Source: Mycetohabitans endofungorum (GTDB lineage: Bacteria > Pseudomonadota > Gammaproteobacteria > Burkholderiales > Burkholderiaceae). From it: DNA of 64,000 bases. How positions within the stretch are numbered: position 1 is the first letter of the stretch; each line of letters starts with the position of its first letter. A program made the position numbers and the translations under genes. The notes under the pieces were generated by a model, which saw only the letters and a program-made list of their open reading frames with translations, was not told the origin of the DNA and did no database searches. Of the stretch, positions 37,961 through 46,630 are shown piece by piece. The stretch spans positions 1 through 64,000 of the forward strand of contig NZ_PRDW01000009.1 of the NCBI RefSeq assembly GCF_002927045.1, in the 5' to 3' direction.

Positions 37961-38049
37961 CGCGTGCGGCGTCGTGAGCCGGCCCGCGTGCATCGGTGTC
38001 AATCCGCGCCGATGCACGCGACGGCACGCCGATACCGATGCCCCCACGC

Positions 38050-39666
38050 TCAAATACCGACGCCTTCCAGGATTTCCTCGCGCTGTTCCCGCTCGTCCAG
38101 ATACGCGGTGCGCCAGCCGCTAGACACACCCCACTGATAGAACCCGAGTGAGGTCACCGCGACGAGCGCCATGTCCCAGCCATAAGGGATATAGCCAAGC
38201 CCGCCGAACGGCTTGCTGCCGATGTACGACAGCACTGCCATCACCGGCAGGTAGGTGACCATCCACCAGGCTGAGCACCAGTCCTTAGAGAATCCTTTCC
38301 AGCCCGCCTTAGCTTGGTAGTAGAAGAAGACCGGCAGCGCGACGACCATCAGCAGGATGATCTCGCCGGTCAGCGGCCATTTTGCCCAATACAGGATCAG
38401 CGACGCGCAGACAAACGCAAACGGCGCTATCAAGCCCATGCCGGGGATGCGCAGCGGCCGCGCGATGTCCCCGCTGGTGCGGCGCAGCGCCATTAGGCTG
38501 ATTGGCCCCGTCAAGTACGAGATCACCGTGGCCACCGAGATGACCGCAGCTAGCGAACTCCAGCCACGGAAAAAGAACAGGAAGATGAACGAGACGATTA
38601 GGTTGAACCACATCGCGGGCCGCGGCACCCCATAGAGCGGATGCACGCTGCTGAAAATCTTGGGCAATGTGTTGTTGCGCTCCATCGCGTAAATCATCCG
38701 GGTCGTCGTCGCCATGTAGGTAGTACCGGTGCCGCTGGGGCTCACAAACGCATCAACGTACAGCAGCATCGCGAGCCAATTCAGGTTCAGCACGAGCGCA
38801 AGCTCGGCAAACGGTGAACTGAAGTTCAGCTTGTCCCAGCCCTTGATGATGTCCGCCGGCTTGATGGCGCCAATATATGCGATCTGCAGCAGCACATAGA
38901 TAACCAGCGCGATCAGGATTGAGCCGACGACGGCAAACGGCACGCTACGGTCCGGATTGCGCGCCTCGCCCGCCAGGTTCACCGGACTCTGGAACCCATT
39001 GAAAGCGAAGACAATGCCGCTGGTGGCCACCGCGGTCAGCACCGCCGACCAGCCATAAGGCGCGAACTGCCCAGTCGCACCAGTCGCGAAGTTATCCGTA
39101 TGAAAGCCGGTCAGCACGAGGCCCAGAATGGTGGCGCCCGGAATCAGGAACTTGAAGATCGTGATTGCCGAATTCGCGTGCGCGAACAGCTTCACGCCCC
39201 AATAGTTCAACAGGAAGTACACGACCACGAGCACAGCCGACAGCAGGAGCCCGGGTAAGGTCAGCTCGCCGTGCACGAACAGCGCATGAGCCCAATCATA
39301 AGGCCATGAGCTCATATATTGGATCGATGCCTCTGCCTCGATCGGTATCACGGAGACGATCGCGATCCAGTTAGCCCACGCGCTGATGAAGCCGACCAAC
39401 GAGCCATGGGAGTAGCGGGCATAGCGGACCATGCCGCCCGACTCGGGGAACATCGCACCGAGTTCCGCATAGGTCAGCGCGATCGCAAGGATCACCACCG
39501 CGCCAAGCACCCAGGCAATGATTGCCGCAGGCCCTGCAATTTTTGCCGCCTTCCAGGCCCCGAAGAGCCAGCCCGACCCGATGATTGAGCCCAAGCCGGT
39601 CAACATCAGCGCGAATGGGCTGATGTTTCGCTTGATCGAACTATCCACAACATCTCCTAGGAACAT
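38050..39666 (-). CDS. APC-family amino acid permease
   Basis: This 538-residue protein has 12 or more hydrophobic segments. The first carries the APC-family signature SIIGSGWLFGAWKAAKIAGPAA, and GFNGFQSPVNLAGEARNPDR-like text (FAFNGFQSPVNLAGEA) lies in the middle. It is a proton-coupled amino-acid symporter; resemblance to aspartate:proton symporters is suggested by overall length but not certain. An alternative GTG start at 39648 follows an AGGAG site closely and may be the true one, shortening the protein by six residues. Confidence 0.8.
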   Translation of the reverse strand: MFLGDVVDSSIKRNISPFALMLTGLGSIIGSGWLFGAWKAAKIAGPAAIIAWVLGAVVILAIALTYAELGAMFPESGGMVRYARYSHGSLVGFISAWANWIAIVSVIPIEAEASIQYMSSWPYDWAHALFVHGELTLPGLLLSAVLVVVYFLLNYWGVKLFAHANSAITIFKFLIPGATILGLVLTGFHTDNFATGATGQFAPYGWSAVLTAVATSGIVFAFNGFQSPVNLAGEARNPDRSVPFAVVGSILIALVIYVLLQIAYIGAIKPADIIKGWDKLNFSSPFAELALVLNLNWLAMLLYVDAFVSPSGTGTTYMATTTRMIYAMERNNTLPKIFSSVHPLYGVPRPAMWFNLIVSFIFLFFFRGWSSLAAVISVATVISYLTGPISLMALRRTSGDIARPLRIPGMGLIAPFAFVCASLILYWAKWPLTGEIILLMVVALPVFFYYQAKAGWKGFSKDWCSAWWMVTYLPVMAVLSYIGSKPFGGLGYIPYGWDMALVAVTSLGFYQWGVSSGWRTAYLDEREQREEILEGVGI

Positions 39667-39879
39667 GAGCGCACCTTACCGCTGTGCCGTTTCCGGCTGG
39701 CACGTCTCGTGAATACGCATCACGCGTCGGTTGCAACCGGCGCGAAGTTTAACGGTGGCACCTTTCAACTGGCTGATCAGTTGCGAATCGACGAAACACG
39801 GGGCGACCCGACGAGCGTGGAATTAACCTATGCGTGGGGCATTAAACAAATGACAAATGATTAACACAAAGCGCCAGAC

Positions 39880-39907
39880 TTGGCGTAGAAAGCGAGTTCT
39901 ACGCCAA
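39880..39907. repeat. Perfect 11-bp inverted repeat
   Basis: TTGGCGTAGAA (39880-39890) and TTCTACGCCAA (39897-39907) are perfect complements around AGCGAG. It lies between the permease start and the cold-shock promoter. It could be an operator or a stable RNA hairpin. The rest of 39667-40014 shows no gene. Confidence 0.6.
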
Positions 39908-40014
39908 TTTCAATGACGGTGTAGGCCGTTACGGAAAAACGGCGAAAAGGTCGAGACCCGAAGCGACTCCGGTTGGAGCGCATCGGGGAAACTACTGAGT
40001 TTGCGACAAAAGCA

Positions 40015-40043
40015 TTGACCGGGTCTGATTTTCGCAATATAAC
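40015..40043 (+). promoter_or_regulatory. Cold-shock gene promoter with long leader
   Basis: TTGACC (40015-40020) and TATAAC (40038-40043) are separated by exactly 17 bases. Transcription would start near 40050, leaving a leader of about 140 bases before the ATG at 40190. A long structured leader is typical of cspA genes, where it acts as an RNA thermosensor. CGGGCCTCGGCCC (about 40152-40164) can form a hairpin in it. Confidence 0.65.
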
Positions 40044-40189
40044 TATGTTTGCAGGATTTCAAGCGGCGAGTGTTGGTGGTTATCCATCTGTAGTCTCCCA
40101 CGACGGTACTTCGGTTGTTCCTCTCACCCTTCCTTGATTTTCGTGCGCTATCGGGCCTCGGCCCTTATTCATTTTTAAGGATTCGTTTT

Positions 40190-40393
40190 ATGGAAACCGG
40201 AACCGTCAAGTGGTTCAACGACGCCAAAGGTTTTGGCTTCATTACGCCGGACAACGGTGGTGAAGACCTGTTTGCGCATTTCTCCGAAATTCGCATGGAT
40301 GGCTTTAAGAGCCTTCAGGAAAACCAAAGAGTCACGTACGAAGTGAAGACGGGCCCGAAGGGCAAACAAGCGGCGAATATTCGCGCAGCGTAA
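40190..40393 (+). CDS. Cold-shock protein, CspA family
   Basis: This 67-residue single-domain OB-fold protein has both RNA-binding motifs: KGFGFI and DLFAHF. It starts [16 protein letters not shown], the invariant family opening, which fixes the ATG; the frame upstream to 40115 is leader. It acts as an RNA chaperone. Promoter, long leader and terminator are all visible, so this is a complete single-gene unit. Confidence 0.95.
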   Translation: METGTVKWFNDAKGFGFITPDNGGEDLFAHFSEIRMDGFKSLQENQRVTYEVKTGPKGKQAANIRAA

Positions 40394-40453
40394 GTCCTTC
40401 CCGCCTGGCGCGACGCGCCAATGCCCCCGCTCTACGCGGGCAGACTGCTGACG

Positions 40454-40490
40454 AACCCCACCTTCTTCGGAGCGTGGGGTTGCGTCTTTT
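40454..40490 (+). terminator. Intrinsic terminator of the cold-shock gene
   Basis: AACCCCAC (40454-40461) pairs perfectly with GTGGGGTT (40474-40481), and GCGTCTTTT follows. Position 60 bases after the csp stop codon and orientation fit a rho-independent terminator. Confidence 0.8.
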
Positions 40491-40523
40491 AGGCGAGCGC
40501 GATTTTTTCATCCGGCGTACGCG

Positions 40524-41786
40524 TCAATCAAACAGACGCTGCGCGTGGATCCCCAGTCCGGTGGCGACGCTGGCCAGACGATCACCGAAGACCTTTTCCG
40601 CCCGAGGAAACGCGTCGCCGATCGCCCCGGTCACGCAGCGCAACCCGGTCGAGCCCCCGGTGAAGTACACCGCCCCCAAATCGGCGGCCTGCACGCCGGC
40701 CTGACGTAGCGTGTCGCGCGCCGCGTTCGCGATCCGGCAGATCTCGTCCTGCGCCGCCTCCAGCAGTTCCGGCTCGGAAAAAGCCACCGCCAACTCGGGC
40801 TCGGCCTGGGACAAGTCGAGCGTCGCGTCACCGCCCACGGCCACGTCGATCTTCGCGCGCTCAGCCAGCCCAGCCAGCGCATGTCCGAGCCGCGCATCGA
40901 TGACGCGCATCAACCGGTCATGGTAGCGGGGCTGCGCATAAACGTACTTGGTCAGCCGCAACTCGCCCACCCGCTTGGGTGCATAAACGGTGTTGATCAG
41001 GTGCCAGGTCGCGAGGTCGAAGTAAATTCGGTTCGGCACCTCGCGTCCCTGTTCGTCCAGTGATTGATAGCCCAACTCACGCATGATCGCCACCAGTTCC
41101 ACGCGCCGATCAAAATCGGTGCCGGCCACGTGCACGCCATGATGGCCAAGCACGTCTGCTTGCCGTTCGAGCCTTCGCGCCCGGTCCGGCCCGACCCGCA
41201 CTAGCGAAAAGTCGGATGTACCGCCGCCGATATCGGCGACCAGCACCAGTTTCTCGGAATCGAGCCGCGACTCGTAATCGAACGCTGCGGCAATCGGCTC
41301 GAATTGGAACTCGATGTGCCGAAAACCCACGGCATGGGCGACTGTTTTCAACTGGTCCTGCGCCAGACGATCGGCCCGGGGATCGTCGTCGACGAAGAAT
41401 ACGGGACGGCCCAACACCGCCCGCTCCACTGGCCGGCCCGCCGCGGCCTCCGCACACCGCTTTAGATGATGTAGGAACAGCGCGATCACGTCCAGATAAC
41501 GCACCGCAGTGCCATCCCCCAATTCAGTGCTCTGCTCGGCCAGCGGCGAGCCCAGAATGCTCTTCATCGAGCGCATCAGCCGTCCGTCATAGCCATCGAT
41601 ATAGGATTCGATCGCAGCCCGGCCGAACACACGAATGTCCTCGTCCAGATTGAAGAACACGGCCGTGGGCAGGGTCGCATAGTCGCCCTCGACCGGGGCC
41701 AGCCGGACCCCATGCGGCGCGGCGTCCCGTGCCGGCAGCGCGACGGCAGAATTGGACGTGCCAAAATCGATTGCGCAATAGTTCAT
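40524..41786 (-). CDS. yegD: Hsp70-like chaperone YegD
   Basis: This 420-residue protein has an actin-like ATPase fold of the Hsp70 class: phosphate 1 motif AIDFGTSNSAVAL at the N-terminus, phosphate 2 motif VLVADIGGGTSDFSLVR and the adenosine motif YFTGGSTGL. It ends soon after the ATPase domain, without the peptide-binding lid region of DnaK, as in YegD. Function is poorly known. The ATG at 41786 follows an AGGAG site; the upstream extension to 41924 is rejected. Confidence 0.85.
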   Translation of the reverse strand: MNYCAIDFGTSNSAVALPARDAAPHGVRLAPVEGDYATLPTAVFFNLDEDIRVFGRAAIESYIDGYDGRLMRSMKSILGSPLAEQSTELGDGTAVRYLDVIALFLHHLKRCAEAAAGRPVERAVLGRPVFFVDDDPRADRLAQDQLKTVAHAVGFRHIEFQFEPIAAAFDYESRLDSEKLVLVADIGGGTSDFSLVRVGPDRARRLERQADVLGHHGVHVAGTDFDRRVELVAIMRELGYQSLDEQGREVPNRIYFDLATWHLINTVYAPKRVGELRLTKYVYAQPRYHDRLMRVIDARLGHALAGLAERAKIDVAVGGDATLDLSQAEPELAVAFSEPELLEAAQDEICRIANAARDTLRQAGVQAADLGAVYFTGGSTGLRCVTGAIGDAFPRAEKVFGDRLASVATGLGIHAQRLFD

Positions 41787-41916
41787 TCGATGCTCCTGGG
41801 ACGGCCGGCTGCGAACTCGCGGCTGACACCACCAACTCGAGAAGGGACAGGTTTTTAGCACGAAGCGGCGCCGCAGGCAAAGCCTCTGTCGCTGTCTGTG
41901 CCTGTCCCCTTGGTTC

Positions 41917-41981
41917 GATCGCAACTCTATGTTACCGACCAGTAACGTAGAGTTGCGATCTTAGTGACTGAGCGGTAACAT
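41917..41981. promoter_or_regulatory. Tandem TetR-type operators over a promoter
   Basis: GATCGCAACTCTATGTTAC (41917-41935) and its complement (41942-41960) form a 19-bp-arm inverted repeat with one mismatch. At its centre is GTTACCGACCAGTAAC (41931-41946). A second related site, GTGACTGAGCGGTAAC, lies at 41964-41979. A promoter, TTGCGA (41953-41958)-N17-TAACAT (41976-41981), points at the decayed tetR gene and would be covered by the repressor. This is the layout of autorepression. Confidence 0.6.
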
Positions 41982-42040
41982 ATTAAGAAACAGTATCGTG
42001 CTGCTGGGCATCTCGTATCGGTGCAGTGCAGGAATGAGTC

Positions 42041-42641
42041 ATGAGTCGCAGCAATCAACCCTCCACACATGGACGGACGCAGTCCACCGGCAAGCCTCGG
42101 CGCGCGCCAACAGCAGGCACCGATGCGCAGCAACAGTTGCTCGACGCGGCGGTGCGGCTGTTCTACGCTCAAGGTATACGTGCGGTGGGTATCGACGCAG
42201 TCGTCGAGCAGGCGGGCGTCAACAAGATGAGCCTGTACCGCCAGTTCGCGTCGAAAGACCAGCTCGTGGTCGCGTACCTGAACCGGATGGACGCAGAGTA
42301 TTGGCAACGATTCGAACGCAGTACCGCGCAACATCCCGGGCAGCCGGCACGCCAATTGAAGCAGTTTTTTGAAGATCTGGCCGCGCGCGCGCCGACCCGA
42401 CTACCGAGGTTGTCCGTTTGTCAATGTATCGTGCGAGTTTTCAGACCGCGAGCATCCGGCGCGCCAGGCCGGCGCACGCGAGCCCGCACGGCTCGGCGCG
42501 TCGCTTGCGTTGCTCGTTGAGGGCGTCTACACCGCCAGCCAGACCTTCAATCCGCGCTGCGACGTGATCGACTCGACGCCGACCCTGGCCGCCCAATTGA
42601 TCGACGCGGCCATCGCGCCCTCCGATGTCGATGCACGATGA
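42041..42641 (+). pseudogene. TetR-family regulator, frameshifted
   Basis: Two overlapping frames together spell one TetR protein. The first (from 42041) has an intact helix-turn-helix, LLDAAVRLFYAQGIRAVGIDAVVEQAGVNKMSLYRQF (in two parts of the same helix bundle), and runs on to FEDLAARA. The family's next segment (RGCPFVNVSCEFSDREHPAR, then LALLVEGVYTASQTF) is found in another frame up to 42641. The shift lies in a run of GC dinucleotides near 42385-42400. Relative to related proteins there also seems to be a deletion of two dozen or so residues after EHPARQ. The product would have a DNA-binding domain but no proper ligand domain. Confidence 0.75.
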
Positions 42642-43200
42642 ACACAAGGGTCGCGCCGCCGTCGTCGGCGCCACGGTGCAATGGCTCGAACGGGCCGTTA
42701 TTGGCCTGAATCTGTGCCCTTTCGCGAAGTCCGTCCATGTCAAGCGGCAGATCCGCTACACGGTCAGCGACGCCTGCACCGCCGCCGACGTGCTGGCCGC
42801 GCTCGATGTCGAACTGCAGACGCTGGTCGACGCGGATCCGCAATTGATCGATACGACGTTGCTGATATTGCCGGACGCATTTGCCGACTTCTACGCGTTC
42901 AACGACTTCCTGCCACGTGCGGACAAGCTTTTGCGTCGGCGCGCGCTGGAAGGCATCGTGCAGATCGCGAGCTTTCATCCACTGTTCCAATTCGCCGGCA
43001 CCGGTGAACACGACATCGAGAACTATACGAACCGCGCGCCGTATCCGATCCTGCATCTGCTGCGGGAAGCCAGCGTGACGCGGGCCGTTGACGCATTTGC
43101 GGATGCGGCGCAAATCTACGAACGCAACGAGCAAACGATGCGCGCACTCGGTCACGCGGGCTGGCGCCGCCTGCTGGAAACGGACGACGAACGTCATTGA
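42625..43200 (+). CDS. DUF1415 family protein
   Basis: This 191-residue protein has the family's conserved opening VQWLERAVIGLNLCPFAKSVH and the later LASFHP-like text (QIASFHPLFQFAG) and ENYTNRAPYPILHLLRE. No activity is established. The conserved Cys-Pro-Phe and His residues suggest an enzyme. Its ATG lies within the end of the broken tetR gene, so the two were probably one transcript. Confidence 0.82.
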   Translation: MSMHDEHKGRAAVVGATVQWLERAVIGLNLCPFAKSVHVKRQIRYTVSDACTAADVLAALDVELQTLVDADPQLIDTTLLILPDAFADFYAFNDFLPRADKLLRRRALEGIVQIASFHPLFQFAGTGEHDIENYTNRAPYPILHLLREASVTRAVDAFADAAQIYERNEQTMRALGHAGWRRLLETDDERH

Positions 43201-44070
43201 TCATGCCGGATTGGCGATCCGCTGCTCGCTCTCGCGGGCCAGCGCCGGGATGAAGAAACGTTGCGCGAGTTCTTCCAGCCCCAGTTCGGCCAACATCGCC
43301 GTCAGCCGCTCGGACGGCTTGCGACGTGGCAGATTTTTGTAAGTGGCAATGATGAGTTCGTTTTTCAGCGAGTGTTCCCAGCCGACCAGTTCGGTCACGC
43401 TAACGTGATATCCATGCGCCTCCAACTGCAGGCAGCGCAGCACGTTGGTCAACTGGCTGCCGAATTCGCGCGTGTGCAGCGGATGACGCCATAGCTCGCT
43501 CAGCGCAGTGCGTCCGAGCGCCTTCGCCTTGTTGCGCCTCAACACGGCCGCCACCTCCGCCTGGCAGCACGGCACCAGCACGATATAGCGGGCCTGCTTG
43601 GCTAGAGCAAAGCGGATCGCATCGTCGGTCGCAGTATTGCAAGCATGCAGCGCCGTGACGATGTCCACCGCTGACGGTAGTTTGTCCGATGAGATCGATT
43701 CCGCTACGGATAATTTTAGGAACGACATACCAGAAAACCCAAGCCGGGCGGCCAGGTCAACGGATTGGGTCACCAGCTCGTCGCGCGCCTCGATACCGTA
43801 CAGGCGCGAGCCGTCGCTCAGGTTCTTGAAGAACAGATCGTACAGAATAAAACCGAGGTACGACTTGCCGGCACCGTGATCGACTAGCGTCACGTCGCCG
43901 CCCTGTTGCTTCAACTCAGCGAGCAGTGGTTCGATGAATTGGTACAGGTGGTAGACCTGCTTGAGCTTGCGCCGGCTGTCCTGGTTAAGCTTGCCCTCAC
44001 GCGTCAGGATATGGAGTTCCTTGAGCAATTCGATGGATTGGCCGGGGCGGACGTCGTACTTCTCGGACAT
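43201..44070 (-). CDS. SAM-dependent methyltransferase, unknown substrate
   Basis: This 289-residue protein has a class I methyltransferase fold: the cofactor motif TLVDHGAGKSYLGFILYDLF at about residues 70-90, YGIEARDEL, then VTALHACNTATDDAIRFAL and VPCCQAE. The CHACNT and PCC text resembles methyltransferases described as acting on RNA or small molecules, but I cannot assign one. The ATG at 44070 opens MSEKYDVRPGQS. It is convergent with the DUF1415 gene, the two stops abutting. Confidence 0.75.
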   Translation of the reverse strand: MSEKYDVRPGQSIELLKELHILTREGKLNQDSRRKLKQVYHLYQFIEPLLAELKQQGGDVTLVDHGAGKSYLGFILYDLFFKNLSDGSRLYGIEARDELVTQSVDLAARLGFSGMSFLKLSVAESISSDKLPSAVDIVTALHACNTATDDAIRFALAKQARYIVLVPCCQAEVAAVLRRNKAKALGRTALSELWRHPLHTREFGSQLTNVLRCLQLEAHGYHVSVTELVGWEHSLKNELIIATYKNLPRRKPSERLTAMLAELGLEELAQRFFIPALARESEQRIANPA

Positions 44071-44126
44071 GGCAGGTCGAAACACAGGTTCAAGCGCCAC
44101 GCCGACAAGCGCGGTGGCGCACAGTT

Positions 44127-44175
44127 GTCACCGGTAGGCCGATTGCACAATCTGTGCAATCGGCCTACCGGTGAC
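44127..44175. repeat. Perfect 22-bp palindrome with 5-base loop
   Basis: The arms 44127-44148 and 44154-44175 are exact reverse complements around AATCT. Each arm begins or ends with the text GTCACCGGTAGGCC. It lies 57 bases upstream of the methyltransferase start codon and 79 bases before the next small gene. There is no T-run on either side. Confidence 0.8.
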
Positions 44176-44253
44176 AGTGTACCGAAAAAACCTGCGGCAC
44201 CGCAGACAGACTGCGGCGCAGGGACGACAACACTGCCAGGCGCAGAGAGCACC

Positions 44254-44490
44254 ATGGAACAACAACGCAAAACCAATCAACAAGACGAGTTGAAGTTCGC
44301 CGAGATGATGGCCAAGCTGATCGAGCCGAGCAAATGGGGCGAGAAGCAGCAGATGGAACTCGAAATGGCGCGGGACGCCGCCAGCGAACTGCTGCGGCTG
44401 GCCGAATCGATGCGAAGGCAGCCGGGCGATCTGGCCAGTCGCCTGCAACTGCTCAAATATGCGAAGGTGGACGATGCCTATCCGGGTTGA
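44254..44490 (+). CDS. Small helical protein of unknown function
   Basis: This 78-residue protein is charged and almost certainly all-helical (EQQRKTNQQDELKFAEMMAKLIEP, read in parts, then ELLRLAESMRRQPGDLASRLQLLKY). I recognise no family. The ATG at 44254 is preceded by a GAGAG stretch. The frame is open upstream to 43906 but that part overlaps the methyltransferase gene and the palindrome. It is followed closely by the convergent gabD. Confidence 0.5.
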   Translation: MEQQRKTNQQDELKFAEMMAKLIEPSKWGEKQQMELEMARDAASELLRLAESMRRQPGDLASRLQLLKYAKVDDAYPG

Positions 44491-44553
44491 CACTGGCCAC
44501 CTGGCGCGGACCAGCACACCGCTCTTCCGAGCGGCGCACCCGACCAGAACGAA

Positions 44554-46026
44554 TCAAACTCCGCCGATGCACAGGTACTTGATCTCGAGATACTCGTCGA
44601 TCCCGTACTTGGACCCCTCGCGCCCCAGTCCTGACTGCTTCACACCGCCGAACGGGCCGATCTCATTCGATATCAAGCCCGTGTTGATTCCCACCATGCC
44701 ATACTCGAGCGCTTCCGCCACGCGCCACACGCGCCCCAGATCCCGACTGTAGAAGTACGCAGCCAGCCCAAATTCTGTCTCGTTGGCCAGACAGATCACT
44801 TCATCATCGGTACTGAACCGGAACAGCGGCGCGACTGGTCCGAACGTTTCCTCACGCGCGATGCGCATTGCCTGGGTCACGCCGGCCAATACCGTCGGCT
44901 CGAAGAAAGTGCCACCCAACACATGCCGCTTGCCGCCGCAGAGCACGCGTGCGCCGTGGGAGAGCGCGTCGGCGATGTGCGACTCGACCTTGTCCACCGC
45001 AGCCTGGTTGATCAACGGTCCCTGCGTAACCCCCGCGTCGAACCCGTTGCCCACCTTGAGCCGGCTGACCGCATCGGCAAGCTTGCGCGAGAATGCGTCG
45101 TACACCGAGTCGTGCACGTAGAAGCGGTTCGTGCACACGCAGGTCTGGCCGGCATTGCGGTACTTCGAGGCGACCGCGCCCTCCACGGCTGCGTCCAGAT
45201 CCGCATCGTCGAACACGATGAACGGCGCATTGCCGCCCAGCTCCAGTGACAGCTTCTTGATCGTCGGCGCACACTGGGCCGCGAGCAGCCGCCCGACCGG
45301 TGTCGAGCCCGTGAACGACAGCTTGCGCACGACCGGATTGGACGTCATTTCCGCGCCGATCGTCTTCGGATCGCCCATGACCACGCTGAACACACCCGCC
45401 GGCACGCCAGCGCGCTCGGCCAAGGCTGCCAGCGCGAGCGCCGACAGCGGCGTGGCTTCCGCCGGCTTGAGCACGATCGCACAGCCGGCCGCCAACGCGG
45501 GGCCCACCTTGCGCGTGATCATCGCCGCCGGAAAATTCCAAGGTGTGATCGCCGCACATACGCCTACCGGCTCCTTCAGCACGACGAGCCGCTTGTCGCC
45601 GGCGGGGCTCGCCAACGTGTCGCCATTCACCCGCTTGGCTTCTTCCGCAAACCACTCGAGGAACGATGCCGCATAGCCGATCTCGCCTTTTGCCTCGGCA
45701 AGCGGCTTGCCCTGCTCGGCCGTCATGATCATGGCCAGGTCGTGCGCATTGGCCAGCATCAAATCGTGCCAGCGACGCATTACCGCGGCACGCTCTTTAC
45801 CCGTCTTCGCCCGCCACGCGCGTTGTGCAAGCTGTGCTGCGTCGATCGCGCGACGCGTCTCGGCCGCGCCCATCGCCGGAACGGCCGCTAGCGTGCAGCC
45901 CGTCGCCGGATCGATCACATCGAACGTGCGCCCCTCATCCGCGCCGACCCATGCCCCGCTGACGTAGGCTAGATCGCGCAGCAGCGACGAATCTTTCAAC
46001 GATAACGCCTGATTGTTCGATCCCAT
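44554..46026 (-). CDS. gabD: Succinate-semialdehyde dehydrogenase
   Basis: This 490-residue aldehyde dehydrogenase carries the NAD(P)-binding FTGSTPVGR, catalytic Glu in LELGGNAPFIVF and catalytic Cys in NAGQTCVCTNRF. The VCxCxNR text is typical of GabD. It oxidises succinate semialdehyde to succinate in 4-aminobutyrate breakdown. Just upstream on the same strand lies the wreck of gabT, its usual partner, so this gene may now lack its substrate supply from GABA. Confidence 0.92.
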   Translation of the reverse strand: MGSNNQALSLKDSSLLRDLAYVSGAWVGADEGRTFDVIDPATGCTLAAVPAMGAAETRRAIDAAQLAQRAWRAKTGKERAAVMRRWHDLMLANAHDLAMIMTAEQGKPLAEAKGEIGYAASFLEWFAEEAKRVNGDTLASPAGDKRLVVLKEPVGVCAAITPWNFPAAMITRKVGPALAAGCAIVLKPAEATPLSALALAALAERAGVPAGVFSVVMGDPKTIGAEMTSNPVVRKLSFTGSTPVGRLLAAQCAPTIKKLSLELGGNAPFIVFDDADLDAAVEGAVASKYRNAGQTCVCTNRFYVHDSVYDAFSRKLADAVSRLKVGNGFDAGVTQGPLINQAAVDKVESHIADALSHGARVLCGGKRHVLGGTFFEPTVLAGVTQAMRIAREETFGPVAPLFRFSTDDEVICLANETEFGLAAYFYSRDLGRVWRVAEALEYGMVGINTGLISNEIGPFGGVKQSGLGREGSKYGIDEYLEIKYLCIGGV

Positions 46027-46036
46027 GCTCTTGTTC

Positions 46037-46444
46037 CTATGCTTGCGCGACGGCGCCGTGCGTCAGCGCGTGTTCCAGTATGTCCAGCCCCTCGTCCAGC
46101 ACTGCCGGCTCGATCGTCAGCGGGAAAAGGAAGCGAATTACATTACCATGTACGCTGCATACGAGCAGCAACAGGCCATGCTCGAGTCGCTTCTTCAGTT
46201 GCCGCCCCAGCGTGTCGGCCCGTGTGCTCAGGTTCTCTTCGACGATCACCTCGAGCACCGCATGCGCCGCCGTGCAGGCGAGCGAATGGTCCGCGTAGAT
46301 GCCGCCTAGTCCGCCGGGCTCCGCGGCATCCGTCAGCACGGCCCGGCCGACCATGCTGGACAGCGGCATGCCAGCGCCTAGACTCTTTGCCATCGTTATC
46401 AGGTCCGGTTTGACATCGTAGTGCTGCATCCCACTGCAGCGCAT
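46037..46444 (-). pseudogene. gabT: 4-aminobutyrate aminotransferase remnant
   Basis: A 135-residue frame keeps only the C-terminal part of a GabT-like enzyme. It has the PLP lysine region QHYDVKPDLITMAKSLGAG, then GGLGGIYADHSLACTAAHAVLEVIVEENL and the end LLLVCSVHGNVIRFLFPLTI. The N-terminal two thirds are absent and about 45 residues are missing between GRQLKKRLE and HGLLLL. The PLP-binding lysine survives but the enzyme cannot be functional. It lies 10 bases upstream of gabD. Confidence 0.85.
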
Positions 46445-46543
46445 TGCCGGCCCGCGCAGCGCGCCGGTGCGCGAGCCAGCTTGTGCACCGACGGCAATTG
46501 CGCGCCGACGCGGTGTGGTCCAACACAGTTTGGGTGATAAACA

Positions 46544-46575
46544 ATACAGTTAGCAGCGCAGTTGGCAAACTGTAT
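46544..46575. promoter_or_regulatory. Inverted repeat ahead of aminotransferase gene
   Basis: ATACAGTT (46544-46551) and AACTGTAT (46568-46575) are perfect complements separated by 16 bases, 56 bases before the aminotransferase ATG. Spacing and symmetry suit a dimeric regulator such as a MocR/GntR-type protein, but none is adjacent. Confidence 0.4.
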
Positions 46576-46630
46576 CTGTCCGTCGGCAAGTGGACGGCGA
46601 TAGAGTTAGATAACTACTCAAGGAGCGACC

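Noticed and set aside
43906-44253. In-frame extension of the 78-residue protein
   Set aside because: It overlaps the methyltransferase gene antisense and crosses the 22-bp palindrome.
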